A DNA stretch of 64,000 nucleotides from JAAURS01 sp044923475 (GCF_044923475.1 NZ_CP137338.1:3100001-3164000), one strand, 5' to 3'. Counted from the first letter of the stretch, positions 52,498 to 62,813 are shown. Translations and numbers: made by a program. The notes: a model not told the origin generated them from the sequence alone.

Positions 52498-52528
52498 CGA
52501 GTACCGCATCTTACCGATGCGGTACTCG
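52498..52528. terminator. strong hairpin between lapA and scpA
   Basis: CGAGTACCGCATC pairs perfectly with GATGCGGTACTCG around a five-base loop (13-bp stem). It lies about 40 bases beyond the lapA stop on the minus strand. There is no clean T run directly after it in that direction, so it may end transcription weakly or protect the lapA transcript. Confidence 0.6.
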
Positions 52529-52567
52529 CGAACGCAATTCAAAAAAAGCTAAAAATTGCGAGAACTG

Positions 52568-52906
52568 CTACGCATCAATGGTCATCTTGGCACTGGGCAA
52601 AAGACGCTGTTGTTCTTCAATTTCAGCCTTATAACGCTCGATATCTGCCTGTAAAATCTCAATTTCCCGATCCCGTTCTTCTAAGTCTTGCTTCGTGCCA
52701 AGCACCGATTGCAGGCGAGTCCACACGCTAAAGACCCAAGCCAATACCGCTCCAATCCCCATCGCAAGAATGAGCTCGATGGAAAGCGGTGCTTTAAACT
52801 CAACCCCTTCAACGATCTTGATGCCCACAAGCTGGGTATTTTCAATGCCAAACAGGACCAAAGCCAAGCAAATCACAAAAATAATCGAGAAATTAACCTG
52901 CCGCAT
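52568..52906 (-). CDS. LapA-domain (DUF1049) membrane protein
   Basis: 112 residues. First helix VNFSIIFVICLALVLFGIEN (4-23), followed by TQLVGIKI, then a second helix SIELILAMGIGAVLAWVFSVW (about 42-62) and a coiled coil (about 70-105). Two helices with a short beta segment and cytoplasmic coiled coil match the LapA/YciS group. In other bacteria relatives take part in lipopolysaccharide assembly; in cyanobacteria the role is open. Confidence 0.85.
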   Translation of the reverse strand: MRQVNFSIIFVICLALVLFGIENTQLVGIKIVEGVEFKAPLSIELILAMGIGAVLAWVFSVWTRLQSVLGTKQDLEERDREIEILQADIERYKAEIEEQQRLLPSAKMTIDA

Positions 52907-53270
52907 CAGTCAACTCCCAAACCTGATAAATCAACGTAACCGAATTAATATAGAAAACTTTCGCTGCTCTTGTCTGCCCAAAGCGCAACGTTCCGTAATA
53001 CTTAGAAACCTTGACAACAGCCCCCGCATCCCGTATCCCTCAAGAGTGTAGCGGCCCGAGGGGACTCATATCCGAATCCGCTAACAAAGTTTAGAAAGTT
53101 CCATTCTCAAGAGCCTGAGGGTATGATGGCTTTAGTGAGAGTTAGAAAGCAGTGCTTTTTTTCTGCAATCTTAGAGCGCACCATCTCGGTCAACGCCAGG
53201 GTGGGATGACTTCACCGATCCAACACCATTCGGATTTAAGACCTTTTATCCGATTTAGAGGGCAGATGTT
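52907..53270. other. intergenic region upstream of the DUF2555 gene
   Basis: About 360 bases, no gene seen. A TATGAT hexamer at 53122-53127 may be the -10 element for the plus-strand DUF2555-coaBC unit. A run of seven T occurs at about 53157. The minus-strand lapA promoter should lie in the left part. Confidence 0.35.
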
Positions 53271-53483
53271 ATGAATGCAACCCAAATCGATCGTCCCGAT
53301 ATCGCCGCTCTGACGGAAGCAGACGTTTCCAATCTCGCGTTGCGCCTCGAAGAGGATGACTACAGCTCCCCCTTTGAAGCCCTCAACGATTGGCATCTCC
53401 TCCGCGCGCTTGCATTCCAGCGCCCCGAATTGGTCGAGCCTTATCTGTATTTATTGGATTTAGAAGCGTTTGACGAATCTTAG
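53271..53483 (+). CDS. DUF2555 family protein
   Basis: 70 residues, helical. DIAALTEADVSNLALRLEEDDY, then SPFEALNDWHLLRALAFQRPELVEPYLYLLDLEAFDES. This small acidic protein is characteristic of cyanobacteria and plastid relatives and is commonly found just before coaBC, as here (33 bases). The function in most species is not settled; a role near photosystem or phycobilisome proteins has been suggested for the family, which I cannot support from sequence. Confidence 0.85.
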   Translation: MNATQIDRPDIAALTEADVSNLALRLEEDDYSSPFEALNDWHLLRALAFQRPELVEPYLYLLDLEAFDES

Positions 53484-53516
53484 CCCCCTCACTCAAGCTT
53501 AGGAGAGTCTGTCGCC

Positions 53517-54737
53517 ATGGGCGATGTGCTGGCAGGCAAGCGCGTTTTAGTGGGAATTGGCGGCGGTGTTGCGGCTTACAAAGTCTGCGAAGTCATTTCC
53601 ACCTTGGCAAAAGCCGGTGTAGAAGTGAGGGCGATCCTGACGGATTCCGCCCAGCGCTTTGTGACGCCGCTGACCGTTACCACCCTCAGCCGCCATCCCG
53701 CCTACACGGACGAATCGTTTTGGGCAGCAGCGCACGATCGCCCGCTCCACATTCAGTTGGGAGAATGGGCGGATGTATTTTTGATTGCCCCGCTCACGGC
53801 CAATACCCTGAGCAAACTGGCCTTAGGGCTGGCAGATAATTTATTGACCAACACAGTACTGGCCTCGACCTGCCCCATTCTCGTCGCGCCAGCGATGAAT
53901 ACGGCGATGTGGCAGCAGCAGACCGTTCGACAGCGCTGGCAGGCTCTAAAGGACTTAGAGCGGTTCCACGCGATCGGGCCAGAGGAAGGGTTGCTGGCTT
54001 GCGATACCGTCGGTACGGGTCGGATGGCAGAACCGGAGGACATCGTGCCCTATCTGTCCTCCCTGCTTCATAGCAAGGGAACTCGAGACTTGACGGGAAA
54101 ACGCCTTTTAATTAGTAGCGGCGGAACGCGGGAGTATCTCGACCCGGTTCGGTTTGTGGGCAATCCAGCCACCGGAAAGATGGGATTAGCCCTGGCGACG
54201 GCGGCTTGGCATCGAGGTGCAACGGTTCAATTGGTGCAGGCATCCTCGCTGCTAGAGGTTCCGTCGGGAAGCACCATTGCCGTTACACATGTCGTGAGTG
54301 CCGCGCAAATGCAAGATGCGCTGGTGCCCGCATTCCCGCAGGCCGACTGGACGATTATGGCAGCGGCAGTGGCAGATGTGAAACCGCAGCAGTACGCGAC
54401 GACCAAGCTACCGAAGCACGAGCTACCAGCGGCTTTGCCCTTGGCATCCGTCCCCGATATCGTGCAGGCGCTCGGCCAGCTCAAGCAACCCCATCAGCGC
54501 CTCGTCGGGTTTGCGGCCCAGACGGGAGACATCGCGCCCCCTGCCTTTGAAAAGCTCAAACGCAAAGGATTAGATGCCATTGTGGCCAATCCGATCGATG
54601 TGGCCGATAGCGGCTTCGGGGGCGATCGCAACCAGGCTATTTTCATCGACGCCCAGGGCCATCAAACCCCCATCCCCCACTGCACCAAATTGGAGATGGC
54701 CCATCGAATTCTAGACCTGATTGCAAAATTGACTTGA
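53517..54737 (+). CDS. coaBC: bifunctional phosphopantothenoylcysteine decarboxylase / phosphopantothenate-cysteine ligase
   Basis: 406 residues. The CoaC half (1-185) has VGIGGGVAAYKVCEV, the active-site His in RPLHIQLGEWAD, PLTANTLSKLALGLADNLL, PAMNTAMW (the PXMNXXMW motif) and the Cys in GLLACDTVGTGRMAEPEDI. The CoaB half (195-400) has LISSGGTREYLDPVRFVGN, AAVADVKP and GFAAQTG. It makes 4'-phosphopantetheine from phosphopantothenate and cysteine in CoA synthesis. All key motifs are intact. It is the second gene after DUF2555. Confidence 0.95.
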   Translation: MGDVLAGKRVLVGIGGGVAAYKVCEVISTLAKAGVEVRAILTDSAQRFVTPLTVTTLSRHPAYTDESFWAAAHDRPLHIQLGEWADVFLIAPLTANTLSKLALGLADNLLTNTVLASTCPILVAPAMNTAMWQQQTVRQRWQALKDLERFHAIGPEEGLLACDTVGTGRMAEPEDIVPYLSSLLHSKGTRDLTGKRLLISSGGTREYLDPVRFVGNPATGKMGLALATAAWHRGATVQLVQASSLLEVPSGSTIAVTHVVSAAQMQDALVPAFPQADWTIMAAAVADVKPQQYATTKLPKHELPAALPLASVPDIVQALGQLKQPHQRLVGFAAQTGDIAPPAFEKLKRKGLDAIVANPIDVADSGFGGDRNQAIFIDAQGHQTPIPHCTKLEMAHRILDLIAKLT

Positions 54738-54849
54738 AGGCGATCGCTGTTCTTGTCTCGGATCCGGGATTCAAGGCATTGAACCGCTGCCTAGGGCGCA
54801 TTAAGATAAGAGTCTGAATATCGTAACTTGCGCCCAAAGAGGAGTTTCC

Positions 54850-56187
54850 ATGGCAGACTGGCAGGTCGTTTCCGGCAGCGTAACGGCGCCGAAGGGCTTT
54901 CGGGCGGCGGGTATTGCGGCGGGTTTGAAGCCTTCGGGATTGCCAGATCTGGCGCTGATCGTCTCGGACGTGCCCGCGATCGCCGCAGGAGTCTTCACCC
55001 TCAATCAAGTCCGGGCCGCTTGCGTAGACTATTGCCGTCAGTGCTTGGAGACGAAGCCTACCGCTCAGGCCGTTCTGTGCAATGCGGGACAGGCCAATGC
55101 CGGAACGGGAGAGCAGGGCTGGGCTGCGGTCCGAGAAAAGGCCCAGTTAATCGGTGAAGCGCTCGATATTCCACCGGAGCAGGTGCTGATTGCCTCCACG
55201 GGGGTGATCGGTCAGCAGATCCCGATGGAAAAGATGCGAGCGGCGATCGCTCCCCTCATGGGCGACCTGACACCAGATGGCGGGAATCGGGCGGCGGGTT
55301 CCATTATTACGACAGATTTAGTCGTGAAAAGCATCGCCCTCGAGTCCACGATCGGCGATCGCCCCGTGCGGGTAGGCGGCATTGCCAAGGGATCGGGAAT
55401 GATCCATCCCAATATGGCAACATTGCTGGCCTTTATTACCTGCGATGCGGGCGTATCGCCCCACCTGTGGCAGCAGATGCTCGGTCGCGCCGTAGACCGC
55501 AGCTTCAATCAAATCACGGTAGATGGCGACACCAGTACGAACGATATGGTGTTGGCCCTCGCCAACGGTCAGTCGCGCACGCCAGCCATTACGGAAATGG
55601 GACCCGAGGCCGAACTGTTGGAAGGAATGCTGACGGAGGTCTGTACCGATCTGGCGAAGCGGATCGCGCGCGACGGAGAAGGCGCAACTTGTTTGGTTGA
55701 AGTGCGCGTCAGCGGTGCGACGGACGATGCTTCGGCGCGGCAGGTGGCTCGAACCATTGCGGGTTCGATGTTATTTAAGGCGGCGGTGTTTGGGCGCGAT
55801 CCCAACTGGGGCCGGATTGCGGCGGCGGCGGGCCGGGCTGGGGTATCCTTCAGTCCCGAAAAGCTCTCGATTCGGTTGGGAGACTTTTTACTAATGGAAA
55901 ACGGGACACCCCAGGGATTCGACCGAGGGGCGGCGATCGCCTATCTCAAGCAAACCGCCGAGCAAAGCAGCTTGCCGCGCAATGCCGTTGCAACGGCCAA
56001 CAGCAACGATCTGGCGATTTCCACGGAAGGGAAAAACTTGCCGTTCAGCCGCGAGGGCATCGTGCAGCACATCGATCGCCCGGTTGTCGTTACAGTGTCG
56101 ATTGGGGATGGCAGAGGCACTGGAACCGCTTGGGGCTGCGACTTGAGCTACGATTACGTCAAAATCAACGCTGAATATACAACCTGA
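54850..56187 (+). CDS. argJ: bifunctional glutamate N-acetyltransferase / amino-acid acetyltransferase
   Basis: 445 residues, above the usual 400-415; the N terminus begins directly with ADWQVVSGSVTAPKGFRAAGI. The autoprocessing site is KGSGMIHPNMATLLAF: cleavage between Ala190 and Thr191 produces the alpha and beta chains, with Thr191 as nucleophile. IASTGVIGQQIPM is the oxyanion region and DPNWGRIAAAAGRAG lies in the beta chain. It regenerates ornithine and acetylglutamate in the cyclic arginine pathway. A segment at about 370-395 (SLPRNAVATANSNDLAIS) may be the extra length. A strong hairpin follows at 56268. Confidence 0.94.
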   Translation: MADWQVVSGSVTAPKGFRAAGIAAGLKPSGLPDLALIVSDVPAIAAGVFTLNQVRAACVDYCRQCLETKPTAQAVLCNAGQANAGTGEQGWAAVREKAQLIGEALDIPPEQVLIASTGVIGQQIPMEKMRAAIAPLMGDLTPDGGNRAAGSIITTDLVVKSIALESTIGDRPVRVGGIAKGSGMIHPNMATLLAFITCDAGVSPHLWQQMLGRAVDRSFNQITVDGDTSTNDMVLALANGQSRTPAITEMGPEAELLEGMLTEVCTDLAKRIARDGEGATCLVEVRVSGATDDASARQVARTIAGSMLFKAAVFGRDPNWGRIAAAAGRAGVSFSPEKLSIRLGDFLLMENGTPQGFDRGAAIAYLKQTAEQSSLPRNAVATANSNDLAISTEGKNLPFSREGIVQHIDRPVVVTVSIGDGRGTGTAWGCDLSYDYVKINAEYTT

Positions 56188-56267
56188 TCGCCTTGCAAAA
56201 AGCAACTCGCGAGTCAGATGGGTCAATCGACCGCGCGATCTCAGGAAATTGAAGTTTCCCATCTGCA

Positions 56268-56314
56268 CGAGCCATGCCGCAGTAAATACAAGGTACTTAC
56301 TGCGACATGACTCG
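56268..56314. terminator. long hairpin downstream of argJ
   Basis: CGAG, CATG and CGCAGTAA pair with TTACTGCG, CATG and CTCG across single mismatches, giving an 18-position stem with an 11-base loop. It lies 80 bases after the argJ stop. No T run follows immediately; a T-rich region at about 56356-56374 comes later. Probably a transcript 3' end. Confidence 0.55.
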
Positions 56315-56427
56315 CGTGTTGCGGCATCCCAAATTCTCAACATCTACTGTAAGACAGTTCTTTTAATTTTTTTAGTTTTGTAAGTTGACTAGAAGTCATC
56401 TACGCTGTGTAGCAACTTTTGAAGGCA

Positions 56428-58248
56428 ATGGTCAGCGCAGGTGTTCGGGTCTTAGGCAAAGAAACATATCAATTTACCGTTTGGGCACCTTTGCTCGATC
56501 GCGTCGCGCTCAAAATTCTATCTTCTGAGGAGCAGCTGCTGCCTATGAAGCAAATCGAGCCAGGCTACTGGCAGGTCAGCGCCACAAATATTACCCCTGG
56601 TACTCGCTATATTTATCAGCTCGACGGTCGCCTAGAACGTCCCGACCCCGCCTCTCAGTTTCAGCCTGAAGGGGTTCGCGGTGCCTCTGAGGTGGTCGAT
56701 CGAGCTTTTGCCTGGCACGATCGAGACTGGGCTGGCGTTGCTTTAGAAGACTTTATTATCTATGAAGTCCACGTAGGAACCTTTACGCCAGAAGGTACGT
56801 TTGATGCCATTATTCCCCGCCTAGTGCGGCTCCAGGAATTAGGCATTACCGCCCTCGAACTCATGCCAGTGGCACAGTTTTCAGGCGATCGCAACTGGGG
56901 TTATGACGGTGTTTATCCCTATGCCGTACAGAACAGCTACGGCGGCCCACAGGGACTGAAGCGATTGGTCGATGCTTGTCACCAGCAAGGCATTGCTGTC
57001 GTACTGGATGTGGTCTACAACCACTTGGGTCCAGAAGGGAATTACCTCACCGATTTTGCCCCCTACCTCACTTCAAAATATAGCTGTCTGTGGGGGGAAG
57101 CCCTTAACTTTGATGGTGCCTATAGCGATGGGGTTCGCAATTTTTTTATTGAAAACGCGCTGTACTGGCTGGAAACATTTCACATTGACGCGCTGCGGCT
57201 CGATGCAATTCAGGGCATCTATGACTTGGGCGCAAAACATTTTTTAGCAGAATTGGCAGAGCGAGTAGAAATCCTCTCGCAACAGATGGGACGCAAGCTC
57301 TACGTAACGGCGGAAAGCGACTTAAACGACACGCGCGTCATTCGACCGAGAGCAGTAGGGGGGTACGGACTTGACGCTCAATGGTGCGACGATTTCCACC
57401 ACGCGCTCCATACTCTACTAACGGGTGAGTCTCAAGACTATTACCAAGACTTCGGTCATTGTAAGGATTTAGAAAAATCGTTGAGGGAAGGGTTTGTTTA
57501 TTCCGGTCAGTACGCCCCCGCTCGCAAACGCTCCCACGGGAATTCCTCGATTGCAGAACCAGCCCATCAGTTTATCGTGTGCGCGCAAAACCACGACCAA
57601 GTTGGCAATCGGCTGTTTGGCGATCGCCTACCCCAGCTCGTTTCCTTTGAGGGGCTGAAGTTAGCAGCAGGGACCGTCTTACTTTCTCCTTACCTGCCCC
57701 TTCTATTCATGGGCGAAGAGTACGGCGAAAAATCGCCATTTTTCTACTTTATCAGCCACTCCGATCCCAATCTCGTTCGAGCTGTTAAAACTGCCAAAGA
57801 AGACGAATTTAAAGCTGCTGGCTTTGCCGGTGACGCTTACGATCCCGCAGCGGTTGAAACTTTTGCCAAAAGCAAGGTGGATTGGGACGCTCAATATGAA
57901 GGAAAACATGCCGTACTGTGGCAGTTTTACCAGCATCTCATTCGCCTCCGCCGCACTCATCCTGCTTTGAAAAAACTAGACAAAACCTGCCTTCAAGTTT
58001 CGAGCAACGAAGCAGAAAAGCTAATCTTCCTGCACCGCACCAGCGCTGCGCGTCAAGTCTTTTATTTGCTGAACTTTAACGATCGACCCGCGACCTCTGA
58101 CGTTGCCCTGCCTCCAGCAGCTTGGCAAAAAATCCTAGACACTGCCGATCTTTGCTGGAACGGACCTGGTTCGTCATTGCCCGAAACATTACAGCCCTTT
58201 CAGACCCTCACCTTAGCCCCCATCAGCTTTGCCCTCTACGAAGCATGA
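56428..58248 (+). CDS. treZ: malto-oligosyltrehalose trehalohydrolase
   Basis: 606 residues from ATG 56428; a TTG at 56419 adds three. N-terminal carbohydrate-binding module (FTVWAPLLDRVALKI). The GH13 barrel has DVVYNHLGPEGNYL (region I), LRLDAIQGI with the nucleophile Asp near 259, TAESDLND with the acid Glu near 296, and QNHDQVGNR (region IV). FMGEEYGE follows. It releases trehalose from maltooligosyl-trehalose made by TreY, encoded eight bases downstream. The pair converts glycogen-like glucans to trehalose in desiccation and salt stress. Confidence 0.95.
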   Translation: MVSAGVRVLGKETYQFTVWAPLLDRVALKILSSEEQLLPMKQIEPGYWQVSATNITPGTRYIYQLDGRLERPDPASQFQPEGVRGASEVVDRAFAWHDRDWAGVALEDFIIYEVHVGTFTPEGTFDAIIPRLVRLQELGITALELMPVAQFSGDRNWGYDGVYPYAVQNSYGGPQGLKRLVDACHQQGIAVVLDVVYNHLGPEGNYLTDFAPYLTSKYSCLWGEALNFDGAYSDGVRNFFIENALYWLETFHIDALRLDAIQGIYDLGAKHFLAELAERVEILSQQMGRKLYVTAESDLNDTRVIRPRAVGGYGLDAQWCDDFHHALHTLLTGESQDYYQDFGHCKDLEKSLREGFVYSGQYAPARKRSHGNSSIAEPAHQFIVCAQNHDQVGNRLFGDRLPQLVSFEGLKLAAGTVLLSPYLPLLFMGEEYGEKSPFFYFISHSDPNLVRAVKTAKEDEFKAAGFAGDAYDPAAVETFAKSKVDWDAQYEGKHAVLWQFYQHLIRLRRTHPALKKLDKTCLQVSSNEAEKLIFLHRTSAARQVFYLLNFNDRPATSDVALPPAAWQKILDTADLCWNGPGSSLPETLQPFQTLTLAPISFALYEA

Positions 58249-58255
58249 GTCAGCT

Positions 58256-61042
58256 ATGCGAATACCCATTGCGACCTATCGCCTCCAATTTCATCGCGGC
58301 TTTCCCTTTGAGGCCGCCCAAAACATTGCGGGCTATCTCGCAGATTTGGGCATTAGCGACATCTATGCTTCACCTATTTTCAAGGCTAGGGCCAAAAGTT
58401 CGCACGGCTATGACGTGGTCGATCCGAACCAGCTCAACCCCGAACTCGGCACGCCAGAGCAATTTGCTGCCCTAGCCCGTACCGTCCGGCACTATGACAT
58501 GGGTTGGCTTCAGGATATCGTCCCGAACCACATGGCATACGACAGCCAGAACCCTTATTTGATGGATATCCTAGAGAACGGGCCGGATGCGGAAGACTTT
58601 GATTTTTTCGATATTGAGTGGGATCGCGCCTCCGAGAGCTTAAAGGGGAGAGTGCTCGCGCCACTGCTCGGAAACTTTTACGGCGAATGTCTCGAAAACG
58701 GCGAACTCCAACTCGCGTATGAGGAGACGGGTCTCAGCCTTTACTACCACGCGTTAAAGCTACCCATTCGGTTAGATTCCTACGCTCGCTTCATCACTCA
58801 GAAGCTAGGGCAGCTCGCAAAAGCTCTCGGTCGCAATCATCCCGGTTTTATTAAGCTTTTGGGCGTGCTTTACCTCGTTAAAAGTATCCCCGCCGAGGCT
58901 AAGGGCCGCGAACGCTACGATGGAGTCAAGTTTGTCAAAAGCTTGCTGTGGGAGCTATATACCCAAAATAAGGATGTAAAAGCGGTTTTTGAGGCCACCA
59001 TTGAATTTTTTAACGGCGAGCAAGGGAAGCCAGAAAGTTTCAACGCCCTGGATGCGCTGCTATCAGAGCAGTTTTATCGACTGTCGTTTTGGAAAGTGGG
59101 TGCGGAGGAAATTAATTACAGGCGATTTTTCACCGTCAACGAACTGATCTCTGTCAAGGTGGAAGAGCTGAGGGTTTTTAACAAAACCCACGCGCTGATT
59201 GAAGAATTAGTAGCTCAAGGTACTTTTACGGGGCTGCGGGTAGATCACATCGATGGTCTTTACGATCCGGCACAGTATCTGAAGCGACTCAAACAGAAAA
59301 TTCCAGACACGTACGTGACCGTCGAGAAAATTCTAGAGCTTCAGGAAGATCTCCCGTCAGAATGGGAGATCGAAGGCACCAGTGGCTACGATTTCTTGAA
59401 CTATGCGAACGGCATTTTTTGCCTGTCCGCTCGTGAAAGTTCCCTCCAAGAGAGCTACTTGGACTTTACTCAGATGGATGTGTCCTATGAAGAACTAATC
59501 GCCCAAAAAAAGCGACTCATTCTTGAAAAGAATTTAGCCGGAGATGTGGACAACCTCGCTCAAAAGCTCAAGTCGATCTCGGCTCAGACTAGGGCAGGCA
59601 CAGACTTTACAAGGCACGGACTAACTCGTGCCTTGAGCGAAGTTTTGGCTCTGTTTCCGGTCTATCGAACCTATATCACTTCCGACCGGGCGAGCGATAC
59701 AGACCGGACCTACATTAAAACGGCGATCGCCAAAGCCGTTGCCGATGCGCCGCTATTGCATAGAGAACTAACCTACATTCAAACGCTACTGCTGGGCCAA
59801 GATGAAAGCTCGCTTGCCCCGGAACAGCAAACAGAACGACTAAATTTCGTGATGAAGTTTCAGCAACTTACTGGGCCTTTAATGGCAAAAGGCGTAGAAG
59901 ATACGGCGTTGTATATTTACAATCGGCTGCTATCGCTCAACGAAGTAGGCGGTAATCCCAGTCAATTTGGTATCTCGCTCGAGGCTTTTCATTGCTTTAA
60001 CCAAAGAAGAGGAGCGCGTTGGCCCTACACTCAAAACGCAAGTGCCACCCACGACACGAAGCGCGGCGAAGATGTCCGCGCCAGACTTAACATCCTCTCC
60101 GAAGTCCCACATGAGTGGAACGATCGGGTGGGGGCTTGGCAAAAAATCAATGATGCTAAAAAGTTGCAGGTTAATGGAAAAGCCGTTCCCAGCCGGAATG
60201 ACGAGTATTTTCTCTACCACACCCTCGTCGGTGCGTTTCCCTTTGAGGAAGCAGAACGACCTGAATTTATCGAACGGGTGAAGCAGTACGCCATCAAAGC
60301 TGTCCGGGAAGCCAAGGTTTACACGGCTTGGCTGCGGCCCAACGTTGAGTATGAAGACGGCTATGCCCTGTTTGTCGAAACGATTTTAAGGGATGCTGAA
60401 TTTTTGCAAGCATTTTGTCCCTTTCAACAGCGCATTGCAACCTACGGTATTTTTAACAGCCTGTCCCAATTGCTGCTGAAAGTTGCAGCGCCGGGAATTC
60501 CCGATTTTTATCAAGGCAACGAACTTTGGGACCTCAGCTTAGTCGATCCCGACAACCGCCGCCCCGTTGATTATGCCCGACGAATCTCGCTGCTAGGTGA
60601 AATCCAAAGGCGGACCTTGGCCGATCCCCTGGCATTGATTGCAGAGCTGCTCGCTAGCCCAGAAGATGGCCGAGTCAAGCTATTCTTGACGACCCAACTG
60701 CTTCAGGCTCGTAAATCTTATCGGGATGTCTTTGAAAAAGGCAGTTACCAACCGCTTAACGTTATAGGCAAGTTTGCCGAGCATGTTGTGGCCTTCGCCC
60801 GCTGGTATCAAGGTACAGTGGCGATCGCCATTGCGCCGCGGTTTTTGACAGGCTTGGTCGAGCCACCTCAGCTGCCGCTTACCGAAGCGGTCTGGCAGGA
60901 TACGCAGGTCGAGTTGCCAGAAGGTGTCGGTTCGATTTGGACAAATGCGGTTACGGCTGAGTCCGGTAAGTTCAACGCTCGTTTTTTAGTAGGACAAGCT
61001 TTTCAACATTTTCCAGCAGCCTTACTCATCGCTCAAACCTAG
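58256..61042 (+). CDS. treY: malto-oligosyltrehalose synthase
   Basis: 928 residues from ATG 58256. MRIPIATYRLQFHRGFPF is the family start; YASPIFKARAKSSHGYDVVD, DIVPNHMAY (region I), TGLRVDHIDGLYDP (region II, nucleophile Asp), TVEKILE (region III, acid Glu) and SATHDTKRGED (region IV) follow. It rearranges the reducing-end glucosyl link of maltodextrins from alpha-1,4 to alpha-1,1. The gene follows treZ after eight bases, so they form one transcription unit, with trehalase 158 bases further on. Confidence 0.95.
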   Translation: MRIPIATYRLQFHRGFPFEAAQNIAGYLADLGISDIYASPIFKARAKSSHGYDVVDPNQLNPELGTPEQFAALARTVRHYDMGWLQDIVPNHMAYDSQNPYLMDILENGPDAEDFDFFDIEWDRASESLKGRVLAPLLGNFYGECLENGELQLAYEETGLSLYYHALKLPIRLDSYARFITQKLGQLAKALGRNHPGFIKLLGVLYLVKSIPAEAKGRERYDGVKFVKSLLWELYTQNKDVKAVFEATIEFFNGEQGKPESFNALDALLSEQFYRLSFWKVGAEEINYRRFFTVNELISVKVEELRVFNKTHALIEELVAQGTFTGLRVDHIDGLYDPAQYLKRLKQKIPDTYVTVEKILELQEDLPSEWEIEGTSGYDFLNYANGIFCLSARESSLQESYLDFTQMDVSYEELIAQKKRLILEKNLAGDVDNLAQKLKSISAQTRAGTDFTRHGLTRALSEVLALFPVYRTYITSDRASDTDRTYIKTAIAKAVADAPLLHRELTYIQTLLLGQDESSLAPEQQTERLNFVMKFQQLTGPLMAKGVEDTALYIYNRLLSLNEVGGNPSQFGISLEAFHCFNQRRGARWPYTQNASATHDTKRGEDVRARLNILSEVPHEWNDRVGAWQKINDAKKLQVNGKAVPSRNDEYFLYHTLVGAFPFEEAERPEFIERVKQYAIKAVREAKVYTAWLRPNVEYEDGYALFVETILRDAEFLQAFCPFQQRIATYGIFNSLSQLLLKVAAPGIPDFYQGNELWDLSLVDPDNRRPVDYARRISLLGEIQRRTLADPLALIAELLASPEDGRVKLFLTTQLLQARKSYRDVFEKGSYQPLNVIGKFAEHVVAFARWYQGTVAIAIAPRFLTGLVEPPQLPLTEAVWQDTQVELPEGVGSIWTNAVTAESGKFNARFLVGQAFQHFPAALLIAQT

Positions 61043-61200
61043 CGTTCTTTTTACACTGTTCGCGGTCATTTTCGCTCAAACCCGATATACCTTGGAGCGA
61101 TGCAAGACTCTGTGCCACTGCGAGATGCAGTATTTCATCCAACTCAGAACCGCTACATAAAGCAAGCTAGCTATTAAATTTTCCCTTCAAAATATTTTTT

Positions 61201-62712
61201 ATGAATATTCCCGAAACATTCCCCCAGCCCGATCGAATTCAGGCCGTTAAAACTTATATCAAACAAACTTGGCAAACCCTCTACCGCTCCCATCAACATC
61301 TTTTAGAAGCAGCTCGCGATCCCAAGCTAGAGCATCCCGAAGGCCAGCCCTACCTCGTTTACATCTCACCTCAAGAAGACAAGAACTGCATCGAGCAAAC
61401 CTTAAAAAGTACATTAAGCGCGGAAGAATGGAGCCAGATCGAGCTGCGAGTACTGCCAGCAGAAACAGAACTCATCGAACCGCACGGTCTTTTGTATTTG
61501 CCGCATCCTTACATCGTTCCCGGCGGACGGTTTAATGAAATGTATGGCTGGGACAGCTATTTTATCCAGCTAGGACTACTGCAAGATGGCGAACTAGCGC
61601 TTGCCAAAAACATGGTCGAACAGCTTTTATACGAAGTGGAGCACTACGGCACTATTCTGAATGCGAACCGCACCTACATGCTATCGCGCTCCCAGCCGCC
61701 CGTCCTCACTCTGATGATTTTGGCACTGTTTGAGCGCACCCAAGATGAAGCATGGCTTCAATCTACGCTACCCGCGGCAGAGCGCTACTACTATTACTGG
61801 ACCGTTCCGCCTCACCTGAACCAATCTACTGGGCTGTCGCGCTACTTTGCTCTGGGCGAGGGGCCTTCTCCTGAAGTACTCGCTTCCGAGCAAGACAATT
61901 GCGGGAGAACCCACTACGAACGGGTCAAGGACTACTATCGCCGCGCCTCTGTAAAGGCGTACGACCTCGACCTTTATTACGATCGCGATCGAGATTGCCT
62001 GACGGATTTATTTTATAAGGGCGATCGCTCTATGCGAGAGTCGGGATTCGATATTTCTAACCGCTTCGGACCCTTCAGCGTAGATATCATTCACTACGCA
62101 CCCGTTTGTCTCAACGTGTTGCTGTACCGAATGGAGCAGGACATTGCTGAGATCCACCAGCGAGCTGGAAATAACGACGTTGCCCGACAATGGAATCACC
62201 GCGCGCAAGAGCGCCACCACCGCATCGACGATCTCCTGTGGAACGAATCAGCAGGACTGTACTTTGACTACAACTTTCATACGGGCAAGCAAAGCAATTA
62301 CGAATTTGCAACTACTTTTTATCCGCTCTGGGCGGGGATTGCATCCCCAGAGCAGGCGGCAAAAGTGGTCGAAAACTTAGCCCTATTTGAGGCACCGGGC
62401 GGGCTACTCTCAAGCACCCACGTCAGCGGCAACCAGTGGGATGCTCCTTTTGGATGGGCACCCTTAACCCTGATCGCGGTTAAGGGTTTGCTGCGCTACG
62501 ATTACCAAACGGAGGGGCGTCGTATTGCGCGTAAGTTCATTGCCATGCTCGTTCAGGAATTTGAAAAAGATGGCACGTTAGTTGAGAAGTACGATGTCTG
62601 CACCCGTTCTTCTAACGTTTCTGATGAAATTTTGTATGGCTATAGCTCTAATGAAGAGGGCTTTGGATGGACTAATGGGGTTTTTCTAGAGCTTTTGGCT
62701 CTATTGGTATAG
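61201..62712 (+). CDS. alpha,alpha-trehalase (GH37)
   Basis: 503 residues. The first trehalase signature PGGRFNEMYGWDSYF is at 107-121 and the second QWDAPFGWAP near 417-426. Catalytic residues are expected at the Asp in GFDISNRFGPFS (about 282) and the Glu near SSNEEGFGWTNGV. No signal peptide, so cytosolic, unlike periplasmic TreA. It splits trehalose to glucose and closes the treZ-treY cluster, giving synthesis and breakdown side by side as in Nostoc. It corresponds to treH in that genus. Confidence 0.92.
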   Translation: MNIPETFPQPDRIQAVKTYIKQTWQTLYRSHQHLLEAARDPKLEHPEGQPYLVYISPQEDKNCIEQTLKSTLSAEEWSQIELRVLPAETELIEPHGLLYLPHPYIVPGGRFNEMYGWDSYFIQLGLLQDGELALAKNMVEQLLYEVEHYGTILNANRTYMLSRSQPPVLTLMILALFERTQDEAWLQSTLPAAERYYYYWTVPPHLNQSTGLSRYFALGEGPSPEVLASEQDNCGRTHYERVKDYYRRASVKAYDLDLYYDRDRDCLTDLFYKGDRSMRESGFDISNRFGPFSVDIIHYAPVCLNVLLYRMEQDIAEIHQRAGNNDVARQWNHRAQERHHRIDDLLWNESAGLYFDYNFHTGKQSNYEFATTFYPLWAGIASPEQAAKVVENLALFEAPGGLLSSTHVSGNQWDAPFGWAPLTLIAVKGLLRYDYQTEGRRIARKFIAMLVQEFEKDGTLVEKYDVCTRSSNVSDEILYGYSSNEEGFGWTNGVFLELLALLV

Positions 62713-62813
62713 TTAATCTGAAGTACTGCTAGAAATAGCGTGCGTGCGCGTTCGTTCTTGCAGGTTCGCAAAGGCTCTTACCGTACCGCTAAATACGGTC
62801 GGGAGTCGGGCTT